Part shown: positions 35,598 to 44,194 of the stretch, piece by piece
Numbering within the stretch: the first letter of the stretch is position 1
Layout: each line of letters starts with the position of its first letter
Assembly: GCA_040768665.1 (NCBI GenBank)
Contig: JAXGMN010000064.1
Location: 1-61,019 of the forward strand
Direction: 5' to 3'
DNA: 61,019 nt
DNA from: JABWBD01 sp040768665
GTDB lineage: Bacteria; Planctomycetota; Planctomycetia; Pirellulales; Thermoguttaceae
The notes under the pieces: generated by a model
Told to the model about the DNA's origin: nothing
The model's database searches: none
Seen by the model: the letters and a program-made list of their open reading frames with translations, nothing else
Translations under genes and position numbers: made by a program

Positions 35598-36224
35598 ATG
35601 GCACGGTATGTTGTGGAGTTTATCGGCACGTTTTTCCTGGTTGGCACGATCGGCTGTACAGTGATCGATCCAGGAGCCGGCCCATTTGCGCCGCTGGCGA
35701 TCGGTTCGGCCCTAATGCTCATGGTCTATGCTGGCGGACACATTTCCGGCGCACACTACAATCCAGCCGTCACAATTGCGGTCGCCGTGCGGGGCCGTTG
35801 CCCTTGGAGGGACGTGCCGGGATACCTGGTCGCGCAAGTCCTTGGCGCGATAGTGGCGGGCGGCGTGGTCTTGTTTCTCAAGGAGAACCCGACCGTGAAG
35901 GCGGCCGAACCCCACATCGCTCAATCTCTGCTCGCCGAGCTCTTGTTCACATTCGCGCTCTGCTACGTGGTTCTGAACGTGGCCACAGCCAAGGCCACGG
36001 AAGGCAACTCGTATTTCGGTCTCGCCATCGGCTTCACGGTCATGATCGGAGCCTTCTCAGTCGGCGGGATCTCGGGCGGAGCGTTCAATCCTGCCGTCGC
36101 CGTGGGTATCACCGCGATGGGCCTCTCCAAACTGGGGAACATCTGGATCTTCCTGGTCCCAAACTTCCTGGGCGGTGCCCTGGCTGCGGCGACGTTCCAG
36201 TTCGCGCATCCGGACGACGTGTGA
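35598..36224 (+). CDS. Aquaporin / MIP-family channel
   Basis: A 208-residue channel with six membrane helices and the two signature half-helix motifs NPA at 55-57 (HYNPAVTI) and 164-166 (AFNPAVAVG). The second selectivity loop reads GGISGGAFNPA, lacking the Arg after NPA that standard aquaporins carry (NPAR). Conduction of a solute other than water is therefore possible. The chosen ATG has AGGAAAG upstream; an earlier ATG would add eight polar residues. It stands alone with its own intergenic region. Confidence 0.92.
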   Translation: MARYVVEFIGTFFLVGTIGCTVIDPGAGPFAPLAIGSALMLMVYAGGHISGAHYNPAVTIAVAVRGRCPWRDVPGYLVAQVLGAIVAGGVVLFLKENPTVKAAEPHIAQSLLAELLFTFALCYVVLNVATAKATEGNSYFGLAIGFTVMIGAFSVGGISGGAFNPAVAVGITAMGLSKLGNIWIFLVPNFLGGALAAATFQFAHPDDV

Positions 36225-36363
36225 GCGGACGAACGAAGAGGAATCCAGAAGAGTCCCTTGACAATCGAGAACAGCCCGCGGCCGGACGCGGGCCCAGAGT
36301 ATTCCCAGAGTATTCCAGACACCATACCTATTTCTTTTTCGCGTTACGCTTCCGGCCGGGTCG

Positions 36364-36909
36364 ATGAACTGCTTGAGGAGCCGATACGGGATGGCCTCCT
36401 GGCTGATTGTCGCTCAGATGCTCGGGCTGTTCTTCAGCGCCAGCCTGGCCGTGTACGATGTCGAATCGATCGTCGTATCGGGTCCGACACTCTCGTTGAC
36501 AAGCTTGGCGATTGTGGTCCTTTCGCATCGGAAGCATCGCCCGGCAGGGTTCTACTTCGGCCTGGCGACACCGACGATTTCCGTTGCCTGTTTCTCAATC
36601 ATCTGCGGTTTCGAGTAGAGCCCCGCTCAGGCTCAAGCGCCCGTATCCTGGCTGTTGGTCGGTTTTGCGGTGGGCTGCATCCCCGCGGGTGTTCACGCTT
36701 TTGCCGAAGCTCAGAGCGATTCTTCTGGCAGCAGTCGGCCGTTTCAGTTCGGAATCGCCTCACTGCTCTGGGGCACGCTGATCGCTGCGCTCGTGCTAAG
36801 CCTGTTCCGGATCCGCAGCCAGCAGTGGATCGCCGTCCTTGCGGCGCCCGCGTACGTGCTGGCCGTCGGGTATGTCGTGCGGCGATTTCATCGTGAGACA
36901 TTCAGATGA
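36364..36909 (+). pseudogene. Planctomycete membrane protein split by an amber codon
   Basis: Two frame-matched halves form one four-to-five-helix membrane protein of about 180 residues. The first (36364-36618) reads WLIVAQMLGLFFSASLAVY and ends GFE at a TAG at 36616. The second continues in the same frame with SPAQAQAPVSWLLVGFAVG and FQFGIASLLWGTLIAALVL, the planctomycete FQFS-type membrane motif, to 36909. The frame is otherwise intact, so a single stop appears to interrupt it. The alternatives are a sequencing error or restart of the second half at 36655. Function unknown. Confidence 0.6.
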
Positions 36910-37088
36910 CTCGACAGAAATTCACCCAACGCCACCTCGCGCGCTGAGCCGCTGCGCGGACGCCACCGGGAGTCGCTTGGGGAGCCGGGAAACAGTAGAA
37001 TGAGGTTGATGTTCGACGGTTTCCCGCTCCGAAAGTGGAGGTGGCGGAACAACTGGGTACTCAAGAGAGCCGGAAACGGGCTCGCCGT

Positions 37089-38558
37089 TTAATCCCTTTC
37101 ATCCCCAGCGCGACACGATGGCGCGCTGGCGTCTTCGGCCGCCTGACGGATACCGCTGAGCATCCCGGCGAACACGAATTGGTGCAAGGCGTAGAGTGAA
37201 TACCAGTAGGCGAGGCCGGCCAGGCCCACCGGATCGAAGATCGCCGTCTGGCGGATCTGCGACTTCCCCCCTTGGTCAGCCACCTCGAACTCGAGCCACG
37301 CTCTGCCCGGCAGCCGCATCTCGGCCGCCAGCCGAAGTCGTCGGCCGGGCTCAATCGCCTCCACACGCCAGAAATCCAGCGCATCCCCTGCCCTTAAGTT
37401 CACCGGATCGCGGCGGCCGCGGCGGAGTCCGACGCCGCCAACCGCCAGATCGAGCATCCCGCGGACTCTCCACAGCCAATCGCCATAATACCAGCCGGTT
37501 TGCCCGCCGATTCGCTGGATGGCCGCAAAGGCGACCGCGGTCGGCACCTCCACTTCGGCAACCCGCGAATCCACGATGCGGTTGCCGAAGCGCTTCCCAC
37601 CCCAGTGCGGCGGCTCCCCGCCGGACGAAAGCGCATCGGACCAGCGAGTCTCGGCGAAGTCGCGGTCCTCGTTGACCAGGGCCCGAGCGATCGCCTCCCG
37701 CAACGACCGCGGGCGGATCGGAAAAGCCTCTAACGCGGAGGTGTCGCGGACCAGCGTCGGGTTCCGCGCGCCTTCAATCAGTTTGCGGCCAACGCGCGCG
37801 TAGACCGGTGTCACCAGGCCCAGCCATAGGCTGGACAAACGCGGCGTGAGCACGGGCACCGAGAGCATCCATCGACGCAGGCCTCGCTGATGAGCGTACT
37901 CCCGCATGATCTCTCCGTACGAGACCTGATCCGGCCCGCCGATTTCGAAGATGCGGCTCTCTCCGCCCGTCGCTTCTCGCGCGGCCAGCAGGTAGGCGAG
38001 CACGTCTTCCACGGCGATCGGCTGGGCCGGCGTCAAGACCCAGCGGGGGCAGATCATCATGGGCAACCGCTCGACCAACGCCCGAATCAGTTCGAACGAC
38101 AGGCTGCCGGAACCGATCACGATCGACGCTCGGAACTCGATCACCTCGGCCCCAGAGGACCGCAAGATCTCGCCCACCTCCTGACGGCTGCGGAGATGCG
38201 GCGAAAGCTGCTGCTCAGCGTCGCCGAGTCCCCCGAGGTAAATGATCTTGCGGACTCCACGAACTTTTGCTGCGGAGGCAAAGTTCTCCGCCGCTTTGCG
38301 ATCGTTTTCCTCGAAATCCCCCGCGGCCCCCATGCTGTGGACCAGGTAGTAAGCTGTTTCGACGCCGTCCAAAGCAGCCTCGAAAGACGGACCATCGAAG
38401 ACGTCTGCAGCGACGACCTGCGTTGTCGGTCCCACGCGCCCTGCAAGGCTTTCGGGGCGGCGGGTCAGACACCGCACCTCGGTACCGCCAAGCTCCAAAA
38501 GCGGCAGCAACCGGCCGCCGATGTACCCCGTCGCTCCCGTCAGTCCGACTAGCGACAT
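37089..38558 (-). CDS. NAD(P)H-binding SDR fused to DUF2867-type domain
   Basis: A 489-residue cytoplasmic protein. The first 300 residues are an atypical SDR with the nucleotide loop GATGYIGG (8-15) and YYLVHSMG and ASIVIGSGS segments. The last 150 or so (from about GNRIVDSRVAEV) match the DUF2867 layout, a START-like fold with a VWRVRGMLDLAVGG core. This two-domain pattern is common in planctomycetes and actinobacteria; the substrate is not established. The gene follows a remnant reading frame and a deaminase gene on the same strand with almost no gap. Gly-rich and Trp-rich cores look intact. Confidence 0.85.
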   Translation of the reverse strand: MSLVGLTGATGYIGGRLLPLLELGGTEVRCLTRRPESLAGRVGPTTQVVAADVFDGPSFEAALDGVETAYYLVHSMGAAGDFEENDRKAAENFASAAKVRGVRKIIYLGGLGDAEQQLSPHLRSRQEVGEILRSSGAEVIEFRASIVIGSGSLSFELIRALVERLPMMICPRWVLTPAQPIAVEDVLAYLLAAREATGGESRIFEIGGPDQVSYGEIMREYAHQRGLRRWMLSVPVLTPRLSSLWLGLVTPVYARVGRKLIEGARNPTLVRDTSALEAFPIRPRSLREAIARALVNEDRDFAETRWSDALSSGGEPPHWGGKRFGNRIVDSRVAEVEVPTAVAFAAIQRIGGQTGWYYGDWLWRVRGMLDLAVGGVGLRRGRRDPVNLRAGDALDFWRVEAIEPGRRLRLAAEMRLPGRAWLEFEVADQGGKSQIRQTAIFDPVGLAGLAYWYSLYALHQFVFAGMLSGIRQAAEDASAPSCRAGDERD

Positions 38559-38564
38559 GGCCGA

Positions 38565-38760
38565 TTACCTCAATTCCAGGTCGAACTCCGGAAGCCCGAC
38601 CGTGACGATGCCCAAGTGGCCAGGGCTGCCCCTGTCCCTGCGTGCAGAGAACGGCGTAAGGCTCGCCCGCAACCAGGCTTCGAATCCTCGCGCCCAGATC
38701 CTGCTGCTGCTCGAAACTCGGCCGGTCGTCTGCCCCGGAGGGATCTCTGAATTGGCTCAT
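38565..38760 (-). pseudogene. Pyridoxamine-oxidase-like N-terminal remnant
   Basis: The ATG overlaps the deaminase stop (ATGA). The first 47 codons read like the N-terminus of a pyridoxamine 5'-phosphate oxidase-like flavin-binding protein (LGARIRSLVAGEPYAVLCTQ, then GQGQPW). After that the frame must shift by one base to give GHLGIVTVGLPEFDLELR and a stop, 5 bp before the next gene. It is too short to bind flavin and is probably a decayed gene kept for its coupling signals. Family by motif only. Confidence 0.5.
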
Positions 38761-39233
38761 TCGCCGAAATGTCCATGTCGCCTGGCGGCTTCAAAAAGGG
38801 CGTCGCACTCTTTCTCGAGAACTCCGCCAATTAATCTACACGTGGCGAAGGGTGCTCGTCCAGCCACCTCTTCTGCCAGAATGTCGATCTGGTTCCAGCC
38901 CATCCTTTGCAGCGTGCGGATCGATGTGCCGAAGATCACCTCGGGAATGCCGGTCCAGAGGATCGCGCCCTGGCACATGCAGCAAGGCTCGGCAGTGGTG
39001 TAAAGCCGCAGTTGGGACCAGTCGATGCCCGGGCTTGTCGCTGCGCAGCGGTTGATCGCATCGATTTCGCCATGCCAGATGGGGTTTTCCCGCCAGCGAT
39101 TCACCCCTTCGGCAACGACTTCTCGCGATAGACCGTCGACCAGCACCGCGCCGAACGGTGCTTCCGGATTTCGCCGGCCAATCTCAAGCGCCCTCCGCAT
39201 CGGCTCCTCATGCATTTTCGTCATTGCGCTCAT
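38757..39233 (-). CDS. Nucleoside deaminase (guanine/cytosine deaminase type)
   Basis: A 158-residue cytidine-deaminase-fold enzyme. Zinc ligands and the catalytic Glu are present: H54-G-E56 and P83-C84-C85-M-C87. The spacing and the IWHGEIDAINRC and TTAEPCCMC sequences fit the guanine deaminase / tRNA adenosine deaminase-like group. The start chosen has a ribosome-site match (GGTCAGGG) and removes 24 implausible upstream codons. The stop overlaps the start of the PNPOx-like remnant, and the SDR gene follows. It is likely to act in purine or pyrimidine salvage; substrate preference is not readable. Confidence 0.9.
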   Translation of the reverse strand: MSAMTKMHEEPMRRALEIGRRNPEAPFGAVLVDGLSREVVAEGVNRWRENPIWHGEIDAINRCAATSPGIDWSQLRLYTTAEPCCMCQGAILWTGIPEVIFGTSIRTLQRMGWNQIDILAEEVAGRAPFATCRLIGGVLEKECDALFEAARRHGHFGE

Positions 39234-39804
39234 GCTTACCCTGACCAAACTCAGAACCGCTTGTGGGGGTGAAATGGCACCGTAGAAGTTTACAGACCGG
39301 GGCAACCGTCCCGATGATTGAAATGAGGGCGGTCCGGGCGAGGGCCGTCAGGCTTCCGTCGTTCCGGATCTCAATGCAACACAACTACACGCGATTTCTA
39401 AAGAAACTTCCACGGTCCAATGCATGAGGTCTTCCGAGCAGGACAGGGCCATCGTGTTTCGGGTGCGTTCCGGGTTGCCCCCTTGATCCCAGGGCGGAAT
39501 CCAATTCGACAGGTTCCAATACCGCTTCGACACGGGGTCGAACCAGATGTTAGCTCCTCTTCATCCTCGTGCTGGGCCGCTTCGCCAGGGTCGTCCGTCC
39601 CCATGGCGCCGAAAACAAGCGGGAGCCACACCTGACGTAAAGGGCCGGCGGGCCGTTCGGGCGTTTGGGGGCGTCCCCCGGCGGCGCAACCGATTTGCCC
39701 GTCCTGGAACGCATCCTGGATGGCAGTTATACTGGATGGGCAACCGCGGAAGGCCGCCTGTGGGCCGATGCACAAGTTGACGCCAAGTGGACGGGAGACG
39801 CACC
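39234..39804. other. Intergenic region with glycosidase-type remnant
   Basis: Apart from the minus-strand remnant at about 39396-39560, I see no gene. The right edge carries the leader of the Tat-exported protein gene, with GGGAGA as its ribosome site. Confidence 0.4.
39396..39560 (-). pseudogene. Fragment of a secreted sialidase/glycosidase-like protein
   Basis: One minus-strand frame reads ANIWFDPVSKRYWNLSNW, then IPPWDQGGNPERTRNTMAL and SEDLMHWTVE, sequence typical of planctomycete exo-sialidase or GH-type propellers (a complete blade with W-F-D and E-D-L-x-x-W). No start or continuation is found on either side, so only a 50-residue island of a much longer gene remains. A nearby frame (LPLVFGAMGTDDPGEA) may be the preceding segment. 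Confidence 0.55.
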
Positions 39805-40995
<1,191 letters not shown>

Positions 40996-41179
40996 CGGAA
41001 CAAAGGGAGCGGCGTTGATGCTTGATAACTGATCGGAAATTTGATTCGCTGCACGCGCTGCGTCTATAGCGGAAGAATTGGGTGGTCAAGAGGGTGAAAG
41101 GGCCGGCAAGCGTCCTTCTCCGCTTTGTATCCTGGTCATTCAGGATTCGTCATGCCCCTGCACGGGCTCCGGCGATCGA

Positions 41180-42610
41180 TCAGGGATCCTTCAGCCCCGC
41201 CTCGATCAGTTCGCGGGGCTTGTCCGCCAGCGACGCCGCCTTCTCCTCCCCGGCGGCCGGCGGCGGGTCGGTCGAGAAGCGAAACGCTTCGAGCCGCTGT
41301 GCCAAAGTGCCGGGAGTGAGACTCGCCAGAAACTCGTCCCATTCCTTCGCTTCGGCGGCTGTAAGGCCCTTCCACCACACACAGTATTCGGCCAACGACT
41401 TGTCTCCCAGCACGACTTTACCGAAGTGCTCGCGTTGGAAGCCCTCGTCGGGCACCGACCAGAAGACATAGAACACGGCGGGCAGCACCGGGGCCGCTCG
41501 CTCGCCGCCGGCGTTGATCCGGCGAGACCAAACGACCTGCCTGGCCTCGGCTTCCCATCTTCCATTGGTCGAGAAAGGCTCGACCGGACACGCCACTTTC
41601 ACCTGAAGCTCATCGGACACACTGAACTCCATGCCCATGGCCTCGATCGCGAGTTTTCCGAGCAGCTCGTGCGGTTTCGGCGGCGCGGCATTCGGGTCCT
41701 CGTTGTGCTTCTGTTTCTCTCTCTGGACAAACGCCTTTCCCTCGTCCGTGCCGGCCAGATACGCATCCAGCGATTGCTCTGCTCGTTCCGGGCTCTCCAG
41801 GAAAGCCAACCGTTGGGCAGCCTGCTCCGCGCTGCGGTTTCCCATTTTCGATCCGAGAAACGTGCGGACGAACGTCAGGAAGCGATCGGCGTCTCCGTTC
41901 GCATCCGTGCGGATCAGCTCGCATAGCTTTGCCGGCGTGAAGTAACCGCGTTCCATGAAATACTGTGCGATCCGCACGAACGGCTCCGGGTCGTCCGCCG
42001 GAGGCTTCTCGCCGAACTGAGCCGGGCCGGGTCCCGCGGCGATCTGGCCTGCCCAGCAGTAGAGGACCAGGTTGCGGATGTCTCGCCGAAAGGGCCCGTC
42101 CACGAACTCCTCCAGTTTGGCAGCGGCGGGGTCGTGTTTGAGCTCGCTGCGAAACCATCCGAGAAGAAGCGAGGTGAAGCGGTCCGCGGCGTCCAGGCGC
42201 GTCTGGAGAGACCCCATAAGATCGTCGTCGCCACGGAAACGTTCCACGTACAGCGACAGCGTCCCCATCCGGGTCGTCCAATAGGTCTGCCGGCCGGAGC
42301 CGCCGATGTCATTGGGCATCTCCCCGACGAACTTGCCGTGGAACGTGTATTGGCGCGCCTCCGACGCCGGCGGGAACTGCCCGTACGCGGCGGCCATCTG
42401 CTTGAGCTCGGCCTCCGGAAACGACGCGAGTCCCGAATCGCCCTGCTCCCGCCAACAGGTGAGCGAGCGCTCCATCGTTTCCGCGTCAGGTTTCAATTCA
42501 ATCTCGTACCGGTTACGCGAGCAACCGGTCGGAGAGAGGCAAGCCATCGCAACCAGCCAGCATGCGCAACGGAAAGCAGACAGCGACTTGGCTAACGATC
42601 GTGTTTTCAC
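41180..42610 (-). CDS. Lipoprotein of unknown function
   Basis: A 476-residue protein with a lipoprotein signal (LVAMACLSPTGC) and a mature Cys around residue 30. The start is a GTG with AGGAGG nine bases before it; another GTG three codons earlier is less well placed. The mature chain is mostly helical with regularly spaced Trp and Arg residues and two FLASLTPGTL / LLGWFRSELK segments. I recognise no domain. It is bounded by a small palindrome upstream and by a featureless gap downstream. It is probably anchored in the outer or inner membrane. The function is open. Confidence 0.75.
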   Translation of the reverse strand: MKTRSLAKSLSAFRCACWLVAMACLSPTGCSRNRYEIELKPDAETMERSLTCWREQGDSGLASFPEAELKQMAAAYGQFPPASEARQYTFHGKFVGEMPNDIGGSGRQTYWTTRMGTLSLYVERFRGDDDLMGSLQTRLDAADRFTSLLLGWFRSELKHDPAAAKLEEFVDGPFRRDIRNLVLYCWAGQIAAGPGPAQFGEKPPADDPEPFVRIAQYFMERGYFTPAKLCELIRTDANGDADRFLTFVRTFLGSKMGNRSAEQAAQRLAFLESPERAEQSLDAYLAGTDEGKAFVQREKQKHNEDPNAAPPKPHELLGKLAIEAMGMEFSVSDELQVKVACPVEPFSTNGRWEAEARQVVWSRRINAGGERAAPVLPAVFYVFWSVPDEGFQREHFGKVVLGDKSLAEYCVWWKGLTAAEAKEWDEFLASLTPGTLAQRLEAFRFSTDPPPAAGEEKAASLADKPRELIEAGLKDP

Positions 42611-42668
42611 GGCCGGCACCTCCTGGGTCTCAGGTACGATTCTCGACTACGAACAATTCCAGGACGAA

Positions 42669-42758
42669 CAATTCCAGGGACACGAACAGATAATCGAAGG
42701 ACAGGTAATGATAATAGGTTGCCCAGTCATGCGGAATCGGTTCGTGTCCCCGGAATTG
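42669..42758. repeat. Palindromic element with 19-bp arms
   Basis: The arms are caattccagggacacgaac (42669-42687) and gttcgtgtccccggaattg (42740-42758), with one mismatch and a 52-bp tip. It has the same architecture as families A and D (a stem with gggacac or ggggac near the base) but a different sequence. It lies just beyond the lipoprotein gene's start side. Confidence 0.7.
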
Positions 42759-42901
42759 TGTCAGTCAAAGCGGACGCCTTCCCCCGGCCCGCTTTCTTGC
42801 TGCAATGCTTCGTAGTAATCCCGGCTCAGCAGGATGATCAGCGCATCCACTTTGCCGATCGCCTCTAACCACGGAATTCTTCCACCGTCATGGCAGCAAA
42901 T

Positions 42902-43123
42902 CTACGGCAGCAGATCCCGCACCGTCAGTCGGCCCACCTCCCGGGCATTCAGCATGACGGGTACTTCGTCCTCCGGATCGAAATCTTGCCGCTTCCGATA
43001 TTCGGGTTCTTCGGCCGGCCCGGTCGGGTCGCTGTAGACCTCGAGTCGCTCATCGAGAAGGTTGAGGCTCCAGTAGAAAGCTATTTCGGCAGATGCGTAA
43101 ACCCGCTTCTTCAGGGTCCGATC
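42902..43123 (-). pseudogene. Uma2-family endonuclease C-terminal remnant
   Basis: The frame reads DRTLKKRVYASAEIAFYW, a strand pair LNLLDERLEVYSDPTGPAEE, and ends EVPVMLNAREVGRLTVRDLL plus P and a stop. This matches the C-terminal third of the Uma2 family (PD-(D/E)XK fold, very abundant in planctomycetes). A stop codon precedes the first codon, so the N-terminal part with the catalytic Asp and E-x-K is gone. A fold-back element with 11-bp flanking direct repeats lies immediately next to the break. Confidence 0.7.
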
Positions 43124-43131
43124 TTACGGTG

Positions 43132-43343
43132 GGTGGGTGAAAACTCAGTGGTTCTATCGGCTGATTCGACCTCCGGTTCTGTTCCACCGATTTCTTCATC
43201 CGTGCCCCGGCTTTGCCATCCGTGCTACTTTGTCCTTGAGTTGTTCTGATAGCACGGATGGCAAGGCCGGGGCACGGATGAAAATGAGGAAGAAAAATGG
43301 AAACCCAGCAAGCCGATCGTATGCCACCGTTTTCACCTCCCCA
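43132..43343. repeat. MITE-like fold-back element with target duplication
   Basis: About 212 bp, with inverted ends (ggtgggtgaaaac against gttttcacctcccc) and a nearly perfect inner stem: catccgtgccccggctttgc at 43197-43216 pairs with the complement ending at 43280, one mismatch in 30. It is flanked by the exact 11-bp direct repeat atcttacggtg at 43121-43131 and 43344-43354. No gene lies inside. This is the clearest insertion signature in the window. Confidence 0.75.
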
Positions 43344-43399
43344 ATCTTACGGTGCGCATCGTGGAAAGCTCTTTGGAGCGGATCCACAAGTGCCACCAC

Positions 43400-43970
43400 C
43401 ATCTGGTGTTCGATGATTATCAATGAAAAAGGGCTGGCGGGATCGGGGGACTACCCCGTCGAGCACATTCGCCGAAACAATCCCGACGCCCTCCGCCCCA
43501 AGTCGGCCGAACCGCAGTACCGCGGCCTGATGGCCGGCACGATCTTGCGGCACATCGCCGAACGGGCATCGAATTGCCGCGAAGCCCTCGCCATCATCGA
43601 GGACTTCATAGCGAAGGGGTACTCCGCGGGAGGAAAGGTCAACGGAAACCACTGGCTGTTCGTGGACCGCGAGGGCGTGATCCTCGAGGTGAGCAACAAC
43701 GCTCGCCACGTGGTCTCGAAGTTTCACACGCAGAAGGTGTACTTCAGCCGGCTCGACAACAATGCCGCGGCGAGGCGACTCCGCGAGTCGAGCGGACCCG
43801 TCGACTTCCATTTATTCCATAACGTCTCGCGCGACCCGTCGATCTGCTTCGGGTCGTCGATATCCGGACTAACCGTCGAGATCGACCCGGACCACCCTGA
43901 ACTGTTCACCTGCGCGTGGATACCCGATCTGCCGCTAATCCATTCGCTGCAACCCACCCCCCCGATGTCA
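43400..43970 (+). pseudogene. C45-type acyltransferase/peptidase remnant
   Basis: An open frame from about 43411 reads IINEKGLAGSGDYPVEHIRR, then REALAIIEDFIAKGYSAGGK and NHWLFVDREGVILEVSNN, typical of the middle of acyl-CoA:6-APA acyltransferase-like (C45) enzymes. The N-terminal nucleophile Cys region is absent, and the sequence after about PLIHSLQP becomes noise. It is a 5'-truncated copy. The upstream break coincides with the fold-back element. Confidence 0.5.
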
Positions 43971-44194
43971 AGAACCCCAAAATTCCCATGCAAACCTGCC
44001 CCTCGCCCAACTTGGTTAAATTCATACCACCTGGGTTGCATAGGAGAAATCCTCAGGCTAGAATTGTTGCCTATAATACGCATGCTTCCTGCATTTACAG
44101 ATTTGTTTTCTGTGAGCACGCAATTCGTCGGGGCGAGCAGAGTTTTCTCCGTGACGAATGGTCACGGTTTGATGCACAACGAGGAGTAGAAGCC

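Larger units (their letters stand above)
42611..44194. other. Gene graveyard with two palindromes
   Basis: This stretch holds remnants rather than intact genes: a Uma2-type tail, a C45-type acyltransferase piece and two palindromic elements. A further minus-strand island near 42780-42890 reads IPWLEAIGKVDALIILLSRD and ends at a stop, of unknown origin. There is no complete gene. Confidence 0.5.

Noticed and set aside
36616..36618. Programmed stop read-through (pyrrolysine-type) at a TAG
   Set aside because: No supporting genes or signals; a simple nonsense mutation is more likely.
43137..44189. Single 350-residue gene
   Set aside because: Only the middle resembles a C45-type enzyme; the ends come from the fold-back element and noise.
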